Assembly (NCBI GenBank): GCA_947471745.1
Contig: CANJKZ010000724.1
Span: 1,449,501 to 1,513,500 of the forward strand
Length of the DNA: 64,000 bases
Direction: 5' to 3'
Source of the DNA: Closterium sp. Naga37s-1
Lineage: Eukaryota; Streptophyta; Zygnematophyceae; Desmidiales; Closteriaceae
Below, piece after piece: positions 51,062 through 60,840 of this stretch. The notes under the pieces are model-generated. The model was not told the DNA's origin and ran no database searches. It worked only from the letters and a program-made list of their open reading frames with translations. Position 1 is the first letter of the stretch, and the number at the start of each line of letters is the position of its first letter. Made by a program: the position numbers and the translations under genes.

Positions 51062-51289
51062 CCACCCCCATAGCCTAAGTGAGGGGTGTCAAGCAAAACC
51101 AAAAGTGTACGGTCATAAGACCAGTCACAAAGAAACAAAGCTCAGGGTGGATCACAACGTCACCACACAATCTGAGCACAAGAAACAGGGGCCACAAGGC
51201 CAGATCAAGAGTTCACAAAGGTGTATGGCAAGTGTACAAGCAAAACAAACGGTAAATTCAAGCCTACACACGACTAGAACATGTGTCAA

Positions 51290-54200
51290 CAAGACCTAAC
51301 TGCACACAACACATCTGGTGGTCACAAGGCGGAAGCGCCTTGGTGAAGATGTCTGCAGTGTTGGCCTCGGACTCCACAAACTCGAAGCGAGCCTGTCCAC
51401 GTTTCTGCAACTCACGCAGAAGAAAGTACTCGAGGGAAGGCGAGGTCCGGGCAAGTACAAGTCATCAGGTACATGAGGCAGCCCACCAGCTCTGAGTAGG
51501 GACCGCTAGACTCAAACGGCTCGTCAGGAAAGGGTCCAGTAAGTCTGTGGTCAACAGCAAGAGGTGTGCGCTGTACTGTGGAGTGCTGAAGCTCGAACCG
51601 CTGAAGAACCTGCTGCACCATGTGTGACTGTGAGAGTGTAATGGTGCGAGCAGCTGTGTCTCTAGTGATCTGCAGGCCAAGGTAGTGGCGCAACTCACCA
51701 AGGTCAGTGCACGTGTGTCTCTTCTGCAGTTCGGACTTCACGTCTGCCAAGGCAACCCTGTCAGCAGTGGCGAAAACCAGGTCGTCGACGTAGACCAGAA
51801 CAAAGAAAGGTGTGGAGCCACGATGGACGAACAGCGACGGGTCGGCACAAGACGACCGAAAACCAAGGTCAGAGAGGGTAGAACGAAGGGTGTCGTGCCA
51901 CTCACGAGGAGCCTGACGGAGACCGTAGACAGGTCGCCTCAGCCTCCACTGGGTTTCAGGAGGGAAAGTGCCAGTGAAGGCAGAGGGACGACGCAGCCAG
52001 ACCTCCTCGTGAAGGCTACCCTGAAAGAAAGCAGTGGAGAATTCGAGAGAGAGTGTAACTTGTAGTCTCTCTGTGCTGCTACGTGTAGTAACACCTGAAG
52101 AGTGGTCATCTTCGGGGTAGGCGCGAAGGTCTGAAAGAAGTCAACTCCCTTGCACTGACTAAAACCTCTAGCCATATAGCGCGCCTTGAAGACCGGAGGA
52201 GATTCCGGTGGCCGCTTCACCCTGTAGATACACATGCCATCGACTACGTTCACCCCAGGGGGGGAACCTCATCGACGTAGGTGCCTGTGGATCTGTAGGA
52301 GGCCATCTCTGAGTCCATGGCAGCTCTCCACTGAGAGGCCCAAGGCCCTGACACTGCCTCAGCGTAAGAGCGAGGAGTCGGTATATCAAGGGTGTTGGGG
52401 TCTCCCTCAGGGGAGAGCAGCATGGCACAGAGATGAGGGGAAGCGGCTGCCAGGAACTCTAGCTCAAACTTCTTGTCCTCTAGGGCGTCACAGCCAAGGG
52501 CAGACTCACCACCAACGGCCAGAGGACTGGTAGGAGGAGCAGCCACGAGACAAGTGGCGTAGTCAAGGCGGCGAGTAGTGGCGAACTCAGTGATGGCGAC
52601 AATAAGGGCGGAGACAGAGGACAAAGAGGCACGAGGGTCTGTAACAAGAGAGGCGAGAACACGAGAGAGAACAGGACGGTACGTGCGGTAGTAGTCAGTG
52701 ACAAGAGTAGAGAGGGAAGCAGTGAAGGCCGAATCAGGAGGAGAAGGAAGCACAGACTGAGACGAACGAGGCGGACTAGGACGGAACAGGGCAGTACGAA
52801 GGTCAGTGAGAGCGACAGGGGACAAGGGACGGGCACGAGGAGAGCGACAGGGGATGAGGGACGAGCACGAGGAGAGCGACGAGAGGGTCAGGCGGGCAAA
52901 GGAGGGGGAGACAACTGAGTCGGAGAACGAGGGAGAACAGCTGGGGAGGAGCCAGGAGGAGGAAACGTGGGACCGTAGACAGAAGGAGAGGGGGAGGAGG
53001 AAGGAGAGGGAGATGGGAGACCGAGGGTCCGAAGGCCAGAGACAGGAGGAGGAGGTGGCTGCGGCTGCTGCTCCTCGTGCGGCTGCGACAGCTGCGACTG
53101 CTGCTGCTGCTCCCGCGGCTACTGCTGCTGTTGCTCCTCTAGCCGCTGTTGCTGCCGCTGCTCCACCTCGAGCCGCTGCAACTCTCTCTCCTCTCTCTCT
53201 AACTCCAGCTGCTCCTCACGAGCATGGCGAACACGGGCCTGGTGCCGGGTCGGGTAGGGGTGGGGGGGAGGAGTAGTGTCCGGGGCCGCGGCAGCCCCAG
53301 GACCACCCTCCAAAGCACCCGGCGCACCACCCCCAGAGGCAGTACCACCAACAACAACACGGCTAGGCTCACAAGGACCCGAAGGGGGCGCACCCGCACC
53401 CCCAGACGTAGCACCCCCAGAGTCAGCACCACCTACACCAGCTCCCGGAAGACGAGAGTCTCGTGCAGCCTCAGGCTCAGCCCCAACTCCAGCACCCCCA
53501 GAGCTAGCACCGACAGGGTCCTCGCCACGAACACCGGCTCCTGCAGGGTCTGCCGCAGGCTGCGAGGAGGACTGCGGGGAAGGAGGCTGTACCTGAAGGG
53601 CTACCGAGGGGGGAGGGGTAGCGTGGGACACACCTGACGGGTCTGGACCAGGGGGGGGGGGGGCTGCACCGGGGGAGCAGGAGGGGGAGCGGAAGTCAGG
53701 AAGAGAGGGGGAGGAGGAACCGGGAGACCTCGGCAGGGGTACCTGACGTAGTAGGGGACGGACTCGTCGAAACTGACGTCCCGGGAGTCAAAGAACCGGT
53801 GAGAGGGAGGGTGGTAAAAGGTGAAGTCAGAGGAGTCCTCTGGGAAACCAAGGAAGACACAAGGAACGGCGCGAGGCGAGATCTTGTCTGCGGAGGTGTC
53901 GCAAACAAGAGCCAAGCAACCCCAGACACGAAACCTCGACGCAACACCAGGGGACCCGGTCCAAAGACTAGTCGGTGAAACCTCTGGCCGAGAGACACGT
54001 GGCCAGAGGTTCAGCTAGTGAGCGGCGTACCTAACCGCGTAGGGCCACAGAAAATGGGGGGCACTGGCGTGAGTCAAGGAGGTGCGGGCGATCTCCATGA
54101 CCAAGCCTATGCGGCGCTCAGCAACCCCATTCTGCTGTGGGGACTCTGGAAGCGTCCAGGACTGACGAATGCCCTGCTCGCGACAGAATCCAGCGAGAAT

Positions 54201-54540
54201 GCCGGAGCGAAACTCAACCCCACGGACGGAGTGAAGACAGCTGACTCGACGACCACGAGTGCCCTCAGTGGTAAGCAACCACCTGATCAGCGTGGAAGTC
54301 ACCTCAGACTTCTTCGCAAGGGGAAACACTGTGGTGTAGCGGGAGTAGTCGTCAACGACCACCAGAAAGAAATGCTCACGCTCAGGGCCAAGGCGAGAGG
54401 CGGGGCCCCAGATGTCCAAGTGGAGCGTCTCAAAAGGCTCGGTGGCCGAACGAAGGGAGGAGGAGTGAGGGGTGGCGCGCAGCCTACCCTTGACGCAGGG
54501 ACCGCACGGTGGTAACCAGGATACCAGAACCATCTCTTTT
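51290..54540 (-). pseudogene. copia integrase, linker and RT relic (F)
   Basis: From 5' to 3' on the minus strand: integrase CGPCVKGRLRATPHSSS, LDIWGPA, the core (LVVVDDYSRYTTVFPL, NGVAERRIG) with a degraded second Asp motif; GFPEDSSDFTFYHP; linker with Gln/Glu-rich and Pro/Gly/Ala-rich parts; RT SYRSTGTYVDEVPP and FKARYMARGFSQ; then the mid-RT region up to CTCPDLAF. Most of RNase H is deleted: the sequence jumps to the YFLLRELQ and NTADIF region near 51400. Several frameshifts are present. Confidence 0.8.
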
Positions 54541-55128
54541 GTAGCACTGATCCATTTTAGCATTCACTCAAAGTACTGGTATGTGTTGTTTTTCCACGTG
54601 TTGGGTTGGGTGGGTGTTGTCTCGTCGATTGTGTTGGGTGTCGTATGTGACGACCAATTGTTCCATTCGCCGTATTTATCGACGATTATGGGATGATTGG
54701 TTACATTTGGTCGCACTTCTTTTGGAGGCTCTTAGGGCGTGTTACATTTTTTTAAGTCGCTGAAAGTCCGGACGGCTGTCCGGACGCGTGCGAAGATTGC
54801 GACATCGCACGGTCGCTTTGCGACCAAAGCGATGTCGTAAGGAGGCAATACGAAGAATACGACGTCATTTATGTTGGGCTGAGAAAGCCCTTTGGATCTT
54901 TGCAAGGCTAAACTATGGGTAGGACTTGTTGTAAATGCGGAAGCGTATAATAATGAGTCTTGAACCACCTTGCGCTGGTATGTGAGGGCAACGTAGATTA
55001 ATTAATCAAAGAGATACAAGGCTTTTATAAGAGTACAAGGAATATGAAGAGATACAACTGATAGTTGTTTTACTGTTGCTGTTGCGGTTCGATACAGTGG
55101 CGACTCGGGCAACTGCTCAATAACGAGT
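54541..55128. other. Intergenic with dispersed-repeat relic
   Basis: 54610-54710 resembles 22210-22310. The last part (about 54930-55128), with tttataag at 55023, may be the left part of the gypsy LTR that continues at 56392. That is inference. Confidence 0.35.
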
Positions 55129-55363
55129 TGTCAGAATAGTGGCATAAGTAGGGACTAGGTTTAAGTGAGGGCCTAGGCTTAGTAGCCTAGGCCCAAGGGG
55201 ATTGAGCTAGTTTGTGCCGAGGGAGGGTCGAGAGATGAGAGGAGAATGAATGTTCACTATAGCACTAAGGTACATATAGCAAACAAAGAGGTGCACCACC
55301 TATAAAGTTAATATCTACACTACAGCTAGAACTACATGCAGGTATAAGAATACAAACCTGACA
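55129..55363 (-). repeat. 3' LTR of element G
   Basis: 235 bp. It contains a perfect 10-bp palindrome gggcctaggc-ttagta-gcctaggccc, which is also present in the truncated copy. Confidence 0.78.
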
Positions 55364-55829
55364 TCCCCCCGTAACTGCATGCAGGAATAGCTAAGTGCAG
55401 AACACAACCTGCAGGGGTACACCACAGACAGAGAAAACAGCAACAGCAGGCAAGGTAACAGAGCAGGTACAGCAGCAAAGGGGCAGGCACACCCGCCACC
55501 CCTTTACTCTCCTCCCCCCGCCCCCCCCACCTCAGAGGGACGGCGGCTGGTTGGTCTCACACCCGCCACCCCAGTGCCACTCCCCTGGCTCCCCCACACC
55601 CTCACACCCTCCCCCCCAGTGGCAGCTGCAGCAGTGGGAACGAAAGGAGGAGGGGAAGGGAAACACACCACCCATCACCCCCACACCCGCCACCCCCAGA
55701 CCCTCCCCCCCACGGCTGCAGGGAGACGAAGGAGGGGGGGGGGGGGCGGGGATAAAGCCGCAGAGCGGCTACAGAGGGTCGGCTCAGGTAGGGCAGGGGC
55801 GGCTACAGCGAGTGCAGGCGCGGGGTGAG

Positions 55830-56165
55830 GTAGAGGCGCCGTCGCGGGCGCCAGGGGCGGGTCCGCAGCGGCTCAGGGCACCCTCGCGGGCGCCAGGGGC
55901 GGGTCCGCGGCGGCGCAGGGCACCGTCACGGGCGCCAGGGGCGGGTCCGCAGCGGCTCAGGGCACCGTCGCGGGCGCCAGGGGCGGGTCCGCGGCGGCTC
56001 AGGGCACCGTCGCGGGCGCCAGGGGCGGGTCCGCGGCGGCTCAGGGCACCGTCGCGGGCGCCAGGGGCAGGTCCGCGGCGGCTCAGGGCACCGTCGCGGG
56101 CGCCAGGGGCGGGTCTGCGGCGGCTCAGGGCGCCGTCGCGGGTGCCAGGGGCGGGTCCGCAACGG
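55830..56165 (-). repeat. 42-bp minisatellite in element G
   Basis: About eight copies of a 42-bp unit (gcaccgtcgc gggcgccagg ggcgggtccg ...), giving a 14-residue period in both strands. Frames 55395-56312 (+) and 55784-56302 (-) are open because of it; no known domain. Confidence 0.8.
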
Positions 56166-56301
56166 GCAGAAAAAATGTCACGCGCCACCCAGGCGCGGGA
56201 CAGAACGAAAATCGCCACTCGCCCGAGGCGCGCGACCGGAAAAACAGCAGCGGAAGCGAGAGGCTGGCCCACAGGCCAGGACTTAACAGGCTCTGATAAC
56301 A

Positions 56302-56391
56302 TGTCAGAATAGTGGCATAAGTAGGTACTAGGTTTAAGTGAGGGCCTAGGCTTAGTAGCCTAGGCCCAAGGGGATTGAGCTAGTTTGTGCC
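56302..56391 (-). repeat. Truncated 5' LTR of element G
   Basis: 90 bp, one or two differences from the left LTR, ending abruptly at a junction with gypsy sequence. Confidence 0.72.
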
Positions 56392-56735
56392 AAGGAGCCT
56401 CGCTGCCAGCATAGCACTAGCTAGCTCGCACGCACCGCGTTATTGTTTGCATGTTTCGCGTATAACTGTTCGCTCATGCCTTCGCTCACATTTTGTACTC
56501 GTTTCACACCTTAGTGCAATTCTCGCTACCTCGATTCATTGCACCCGTAACATTTGGTTATCATAGCCTTTTTCCTTTGGACCGCGCATCTCCGCACCCC
56601 AGGGAATCAACTTTTGATTTTTCACTCGAAGGGACTCACGCACCTTAGCCCCTAGGGGCCGCTGTCCTCGCGTTCTCTCGTAAACGCATGCAGCCACGAC
56701 TGGGCCTAGACTAAGACGAGCCGACGCCCTTCGGA

Positions 56736-57896
56736 ATGGCCGAACGCATCGACGTCACCACCCTCACGCAGGACCGCCTGGACGAGCTGCTGCGACAACT
56801 GCACGAAAGCTCCGAAGAAATCGCGGCATTAACGGCGGAACGCACCTCCCTGCAAAATGACCTTGCACGAACACAATTCCAAGCACCTGGCACTCCGATA
56901 CAGCCCGCACCACAGACATCGCAACATGGAAGTGTGGGGCAACCCGTGAGCACGGCCAGTGATGGCGTCGTCCGCCACGACGGAGACGACGACCACGGCA
57001 CGACACACCCCGACGCGACGAATGCGGCTAGGAATCAGCCTCGAGTCACGATTTCCGTGCCGGCCGGCGAATCGACACTACCGTCGCCGATGCCGCTGAA
57101 GCCGCAGCGTCCGCCGTGTTTTGACCCGGGTCAACGGGGTGGTCCTACCATTCAGGCGTGGCTCTTCACGTTGAATGTTTTCTTCGACGCGAACTACGTC
57201 TCGGAGGATACGGCGAAGATTCGTTACGCCGTGTCGTTGCTGCGAGGACCCGCCATGGACTGGTGGCGTGTCATCGCCACGAAGCCGGTGGACTACGCGA
57301 CTCTACCGACACGGGAAGGACAAACCGGACCCTGGGCGCCGTCGTATTTCGTGGAGGTGCCCCAGTATCGCACGTGGGATGCGTGGTGCGCAAGTTTGCG
57401 CGCTCGTTTCGAGCCAATTGCGGCTTCGATCGCGGCGCAACAGAAGCTTCGCACTTGGCGCCAACTCGGTTCCGTCCAAGACTACACGAGCGGATTTCTG
57501 GCGCTATGCAAGCAGGTGGGATACATGCATGAGAGCGAGCGCATCGACCGCTACATCAGCGGCCTGAAGCAGGACATCGCTCAGGAAATCCAGCTTCGCG
57601 GCGTCACCGACTTTCAAGAAATCCTCGCTATGGCGGAGAAGCTCGATTTCTTCCGCCGACCGAGACCGGGGTCCTACGGAAGCAGCAATTGGGGACATCG
57701 GCCTCGTGGGACGAACGAGGGCGCTACGATACGTGCCGTCGCCGCAAATGCCGCTGCCGCACCGTTCAAAGAGCACTGCTTTGCGTGCAATCGGCCGGGA
57801 CACCGTAAGAGCGAATACCCGGAAAACGCTAAGGGAAAGGGGGAAGCTGAGCAGCAGAAACAGACCAAGCAGCAGGGAAACGCTGGGAGTCAGTAG
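56736..57896 (+). CDS. Ty3/gypsy Gag (386 aa)
   Basis: Capsid/nucleocapsid precursor. An N-terminal helix likely to form a coiled coil (residues 8-48, LDELLRQLHESSEEIAALTA) is followed by a linker. The retrotransposon gag domain (about 150-310) has AWLFTLNVFF, LRGPAMDWWRV, TWDAWCASLRARFEP and YISGLKQDIAQEI. A zinc knuckle at residues 348-361 reads C-X2-C-X4-H-X4-Y: the last Cys is replaced by Tyr (TAC), a probable single G-to-A change. The ATG at 56736 fits the family N-terminus. The stop at 57894-57896 lies within a stem-loop and 13 nt past a GGGAAAC heptamer, so Gag is probably the zero-frame product with pol in the -1 frame. Confidence 0.9.
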   Translation: MAERIDVTTLTQDRLDELLRQLHESSEEIAALTAERTSLQNDLARTQFQAPGTPIQPAPQTSQHGSVGQPVSTASDGVVRHDGDDDHGTTHPDATNAARNQPRVTISVPAGESTLPSPMPLKPQRPPCFDPGQRGGPTIQAWLFTLNVFFDANYVSEDTAKIRYAVSLLRGPAMDWWRVIATKPVDYATLPTREGQTGPWAPSYFVEVPQYRTWDAWCASLRARFEPIAASIAAQQKLRTWRQLGSVQDYTSGFLALCKQVGYMHESERIDRYISGLKQDIAQEIQLRGVTDFQEILAMAEKLDFFRRPRPGSYGSSNWGHRPRGTNEGATIRAVAANAAAAPFKEHCFACNRPGHRKSEYPENAKGKGEAEQQKQTKQQGNAGSQ

Positions 57897-58494
57897 CAGA
57901 CGGGCCCTCTACTGACAGGTCACGCCACTCGCCCGACCCAACCGACCCTCACCGAGTGATTGTGCCGGTTCATGCAATCGACCACACCCGGCCGAATAAG
58001 GAGGGTACTACGGTAGACAGCCCCATACTGCTTAGTGGGAAAATCGGGACGGAGTTAGTAAAAATCTTCGTAGACGGAGGGGCCAGCCACAGCCTTATCA
58101 ACACTGCCACAGCACGAAAACTGCGACTACCACTGGACAGATGCTTACCTGAGATCGACGCAAGACTGGTCGACGGCACGCCACTGGCGATACGGGAGCG
58201 TGTGGACCGAGTTTGGATTCGATGCGGGGGTAACTTCACGTTTAGCCAGGAAATGCTCGCAACGACCCTCGACGGAACCGACATTTTACTCGGCCGTGAT
58301 TGGCTGCGACGACATAATCCGCGAATCGACTGGACGACGGGTGACTGCACTGTGCGAGTGAACGGTAACAACATCGCCTTACCTCGTTGGGGCTCGCCTG
58401 AGTCTTCGTCGGTGCGTGTCAACGCGATCACGATGAAACGCGCCGTAGCGGCGGGAGCTGACGTGTACGCGGTTGACATTCGGGAAGCCGAGGC
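57851..58494 (+). CDS. Ty3/gypsy protease (start of Pol), truncated
   Basis: The -1 frame relative to gag opens at 57851, overlaps gag by 46 nt and runs to the copia insertion. A retropepsin-like domain has the catalytic motif VKIFVDGGASHSLI (DGGAS) and the downstream TDILLGRDWL strand typical of gypsy proteases. It has no ATG near its start, consistent with expression as a Gag-Pol fusion through frameshifting. The reading frame continues 13 nt into the copia LTR by chance. RT and the rest of Pol are missing here. Confidence 0.85.
57875..57916 (+). promoter_or_regulatory. Candidate -1 ribosomal frameshift signal
   Basis: The slippery heptamer G-GGA-AAC (57875-57881) is in the correct zero-frame phase (cag gga aac). 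A 7-nt spacer follows, then a perfect 8-bp stem gtcagtag (57889-57896) with ctactgac (57909-57916) around a 12-nt loop. The -1 frame is the open protease frame, and the gag stop lies in the stem. Confidence 0.75.
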
Positions 58495-58628
58495 TGTCAG
58501 AATCTAGCAGCAGGAATGATTGAACTATGAAAGAGTTGGGTACAAATATGAAACCCTAAAGAGGGCTGTACCCCATATTGGCTACCCCACTACAGCCTAA
58601 ACATATATAGCAGATATAACATTTGACA
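58495..58628 (-). repeat. 3' LTR of element I
   Basis: 134 bp, closest to the LTR of A'. Confidence 0.9.
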
Positions 58629-58642
58629 CACCCCCATAGGCA
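58629..58642 (-). promoter_or_regulatory. Polypurine tract of element I
   Basis: Plus strand cacccccataggca, abutting the LTR. Confidence 0.7.
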
Positions 58643-58855
58643 AAGTGGGGGAGAGCAAGGGGTCACAAGGCCAGCAAGAGAAGCAAAGCAAGCTCAGGGT
58701 GGATCACAACGTCACCACACACACTGAGCACAAGCAAAGGGCCACAAGGCCAGTTCACATGCAGAGGTATATATGCAACAACAATAGCACAGTGATCTCT
58801 ACCTAGCAGAACAGGCATGCAGGTATATATATATAGATCACAGTACAAGCAAAGT

Positions 58856-60840
58856 CTACAGCAAGTGAGGCAAAGTGGGCACAAGGCCTAACAAAGTGCA
58901 AAAACGCTGATGATTACCAGACGGAAGTGCCTTGGTGAATATATCAGCAGTGTTGGCCCGAGTGGCCACGTGAGCAAGACAAAGCTGACCACGCTGCTGC
59001 AACTCTCGAGCCAGGAAGTAACGGAGAGCTATGTGCTTCGTTCTGTGCTCCAGTCTTTGATCCTGACACAAGGCAATGGCGGCCTTGTTATCGACGTACA
59101 GCACTGGAGGAGAACGAGGCCGCTCTCCCAAGTCGGTCAGCAGGTAGGTGAGCTAGCGTAACTCCAGTGCAGCCATGGCTGTGGCGTAGATCTCAGCATC
59201 ACAACTGGAGCTGAGAACAGAAGACGAGCGTGTAGAACGCATCGAAACTGAACCAGAGCCAAGGCTGAAGGTGTAACCCTGTGACGACCGCTGCGTAGCC
59301 TGGTCGTCAACCCAAGAAGCGTCTGAGTGACCAGTGAGGACAACTGCGCCCCATGCCCGATGTACCGCACAAGTAGCGCAGTACCCTCTTCGCAGCATCC
59401 ATGTGCACCTTTCGGTGCCGAACAAGAGCCACGTAGCGAGCCAGAAGGCAAAGAGGGTACGCAAGGTCAGGTCGAGTGCAGGTCATCAGGTACATGAGGC
59501 AGCCCACTAGCTCTGTGTACGGGCCACTCGGCTCTACGGACTCGTCAGAAGGTGGAGCTGAGAGCGAGTGGCCTGTAGCCAGAGGAGTGTGCTGTGGCGA
59601 GGACCAGGTGAAGCCGAAGAGCTGAAGGACCTGCTGCACCATGTATGACTGAGTCAGTGTGATGGTGCGGCGTGCTCTGTCCCGGGTGAACTGCAAGCCA
59701 AGGTAGCTACGCAGTTCACCCAGGTCTGTGCACGTGTGTCTCTTCTGCAGCTTTGACTTCACCAGGGCGAGAGCCTCAGTGTCAGCAGTGGCAAAGACCA
59801 AGTCATCGACGTACACGAGGATGTAGAACGGCGGCAGCGACGTGTCGGTGCGCAGAAACAGCGACGGGACAGCAGTCGACGGAGCAAACCCAAGAGCCGC
59901 AAGTGTAGTCCTCAGTGTGTCGTGCCACTCACATGGTGCCTGGCGGAGACCGTAGACCGGCCGCCGGAGGCTCCACTGGGTACCAGGAGGGAACGACCCA
60001 GTGAAGCCAGGAGGGCGGCGCAGCCAGATCTCCTCGTGCAGGCTGCCCTGTAAGAAAGTTGTGCTGAAGTCAAGAGAGTGAAGCTCGTAGTCACGCTGAG
60101 CGGCAACGTGCAGCAGCACCCGAAGAGTGGTCATCTTCGGGGTGGGGGAGAAGGTCTGAAAGAAGTCTACTCCCTCTCGCTGATTGAAACCTCGAGCAAC
60201 GTAACGAGCCTTGAAGACAGGCGGAGAACCTGGCGGCCGCTTCACCCTGAAAATCCACATGCCACTGACGATGTTCGCCCCAGGAGGGGGAACCTCCTCA
60301 ACGTAAGTGCCTGTGGACTTCCAGGATGTCATCTCTGCGTCCATGGCTGTCTGCCACTGAGAGGAGTACTCACCCGCGATCGCCTCAGCGTAAGAGCGCG
60401 GGGTCGAGATGTCTGGTGCATCCGGGTCTCCCTCAAGGGCAAGCAGCATGGACACGAGATGAGGCGCAGCGGCTGCAAGACACTCAAGGTATTCCTGCCT
60501 GTCCTCAAGGACGTCCGTGCCAAGAGCACACTCACCCTCAACGGACGGAGGACAGACAGACTCAGACTCAGCAACAATACTAGCGGCGTAGTCTAGACGA
60601 CAGGCAGCAGCAAAGTCAACAAGCTCAGCGACTAAGGCAGACGCAGCAGCAGACTCAAACGACGGGTCAGTGACAACTGTGGCTAGCAGACGCGTGACAG
60701 TAGAGTGAGCAGCACGGGTGCGGTCAGACTCAGGCTCAGGAACGGCAGGCAGAGAAGACGCAGGAGGGGACGGCAGGGGAACACGCTGCGGAGGAGAGGA
60801 AGGACGACGGACTACGAGGTGGGGGCCGGTGACAGCCGGC
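58856..60840 (-). pseudogene. copia RT-RNase H of element I
   Basis: Frame 60455-59307 carries SWKSTGTYVEEVPP, MWIFRVKR, FLQGSLHEEIW and YVDDLVFA and is intact through RT. About 20 bp encoding the GLVLGG stretch before RNase H are missing near 59350, shifting the frame. A TAG replaces the Trp of ELRWLTYLL at 59153-59155. The last part (59131-58856) has YVDNKAAIALC and NTADIFTKAL. Upstream a TAG near 60842 interrupts the linker. Confidence 0.87.

Larger units (their letters stand above)
50955..54540 (-). mobile_element. Degraded, 5'-truncated copia element F
   Basis: One divergent 3' LTR (about 50955-51061), PPT (51061-51075) and the conserved block (51137-51183), then pol relics. Homology stops inside the integrase zinc-binding region near 54540. 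Gag, protease and 5' LTR are absent. Sequence divergence places it in a different sublineage from A, B, D, E and I. Confidence 0.82.
55129..56391 (-). mobile_element. Non-autonomous LTR element G, one LTR truncated
   Basis: Left repeat 55129-55363 (235 bp, TG to CA). The right repeat starting at 56302 matches its first 90 bp, then stops. In minus-strand sense a primer-binding site tgttatcagagcc (56279-56301 region) abuts the 5' LTR, one mismatch from the initiator-Met type. The interior has no pol genes and holds a 42-bp GC minisatellite. No TSD is detectable because the 5' LTR end is lost. Confidence 0.78.
56392..58494 (+). mobile_element. Ty3/gypsy retrotransposon fragment H
   Basis: The likely LTR remainder (56392 to about 56552) ends cgtaaca, followed by tggttatcatagcc (56555-56568), an initiator-Met-like primer-binding site. 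Gag and protease follow. The element is cut at 58494 by the 3' LTR of copia I. RT, RNase H and integrase are not in the window and may lie beyond I. Confidence 0.82.

Noticed and set aside
55395-56312. 305-codon frame in element G
   Set aside because: 42-bp repeat keeps it open; no recognised domain and wrong strand for the element.
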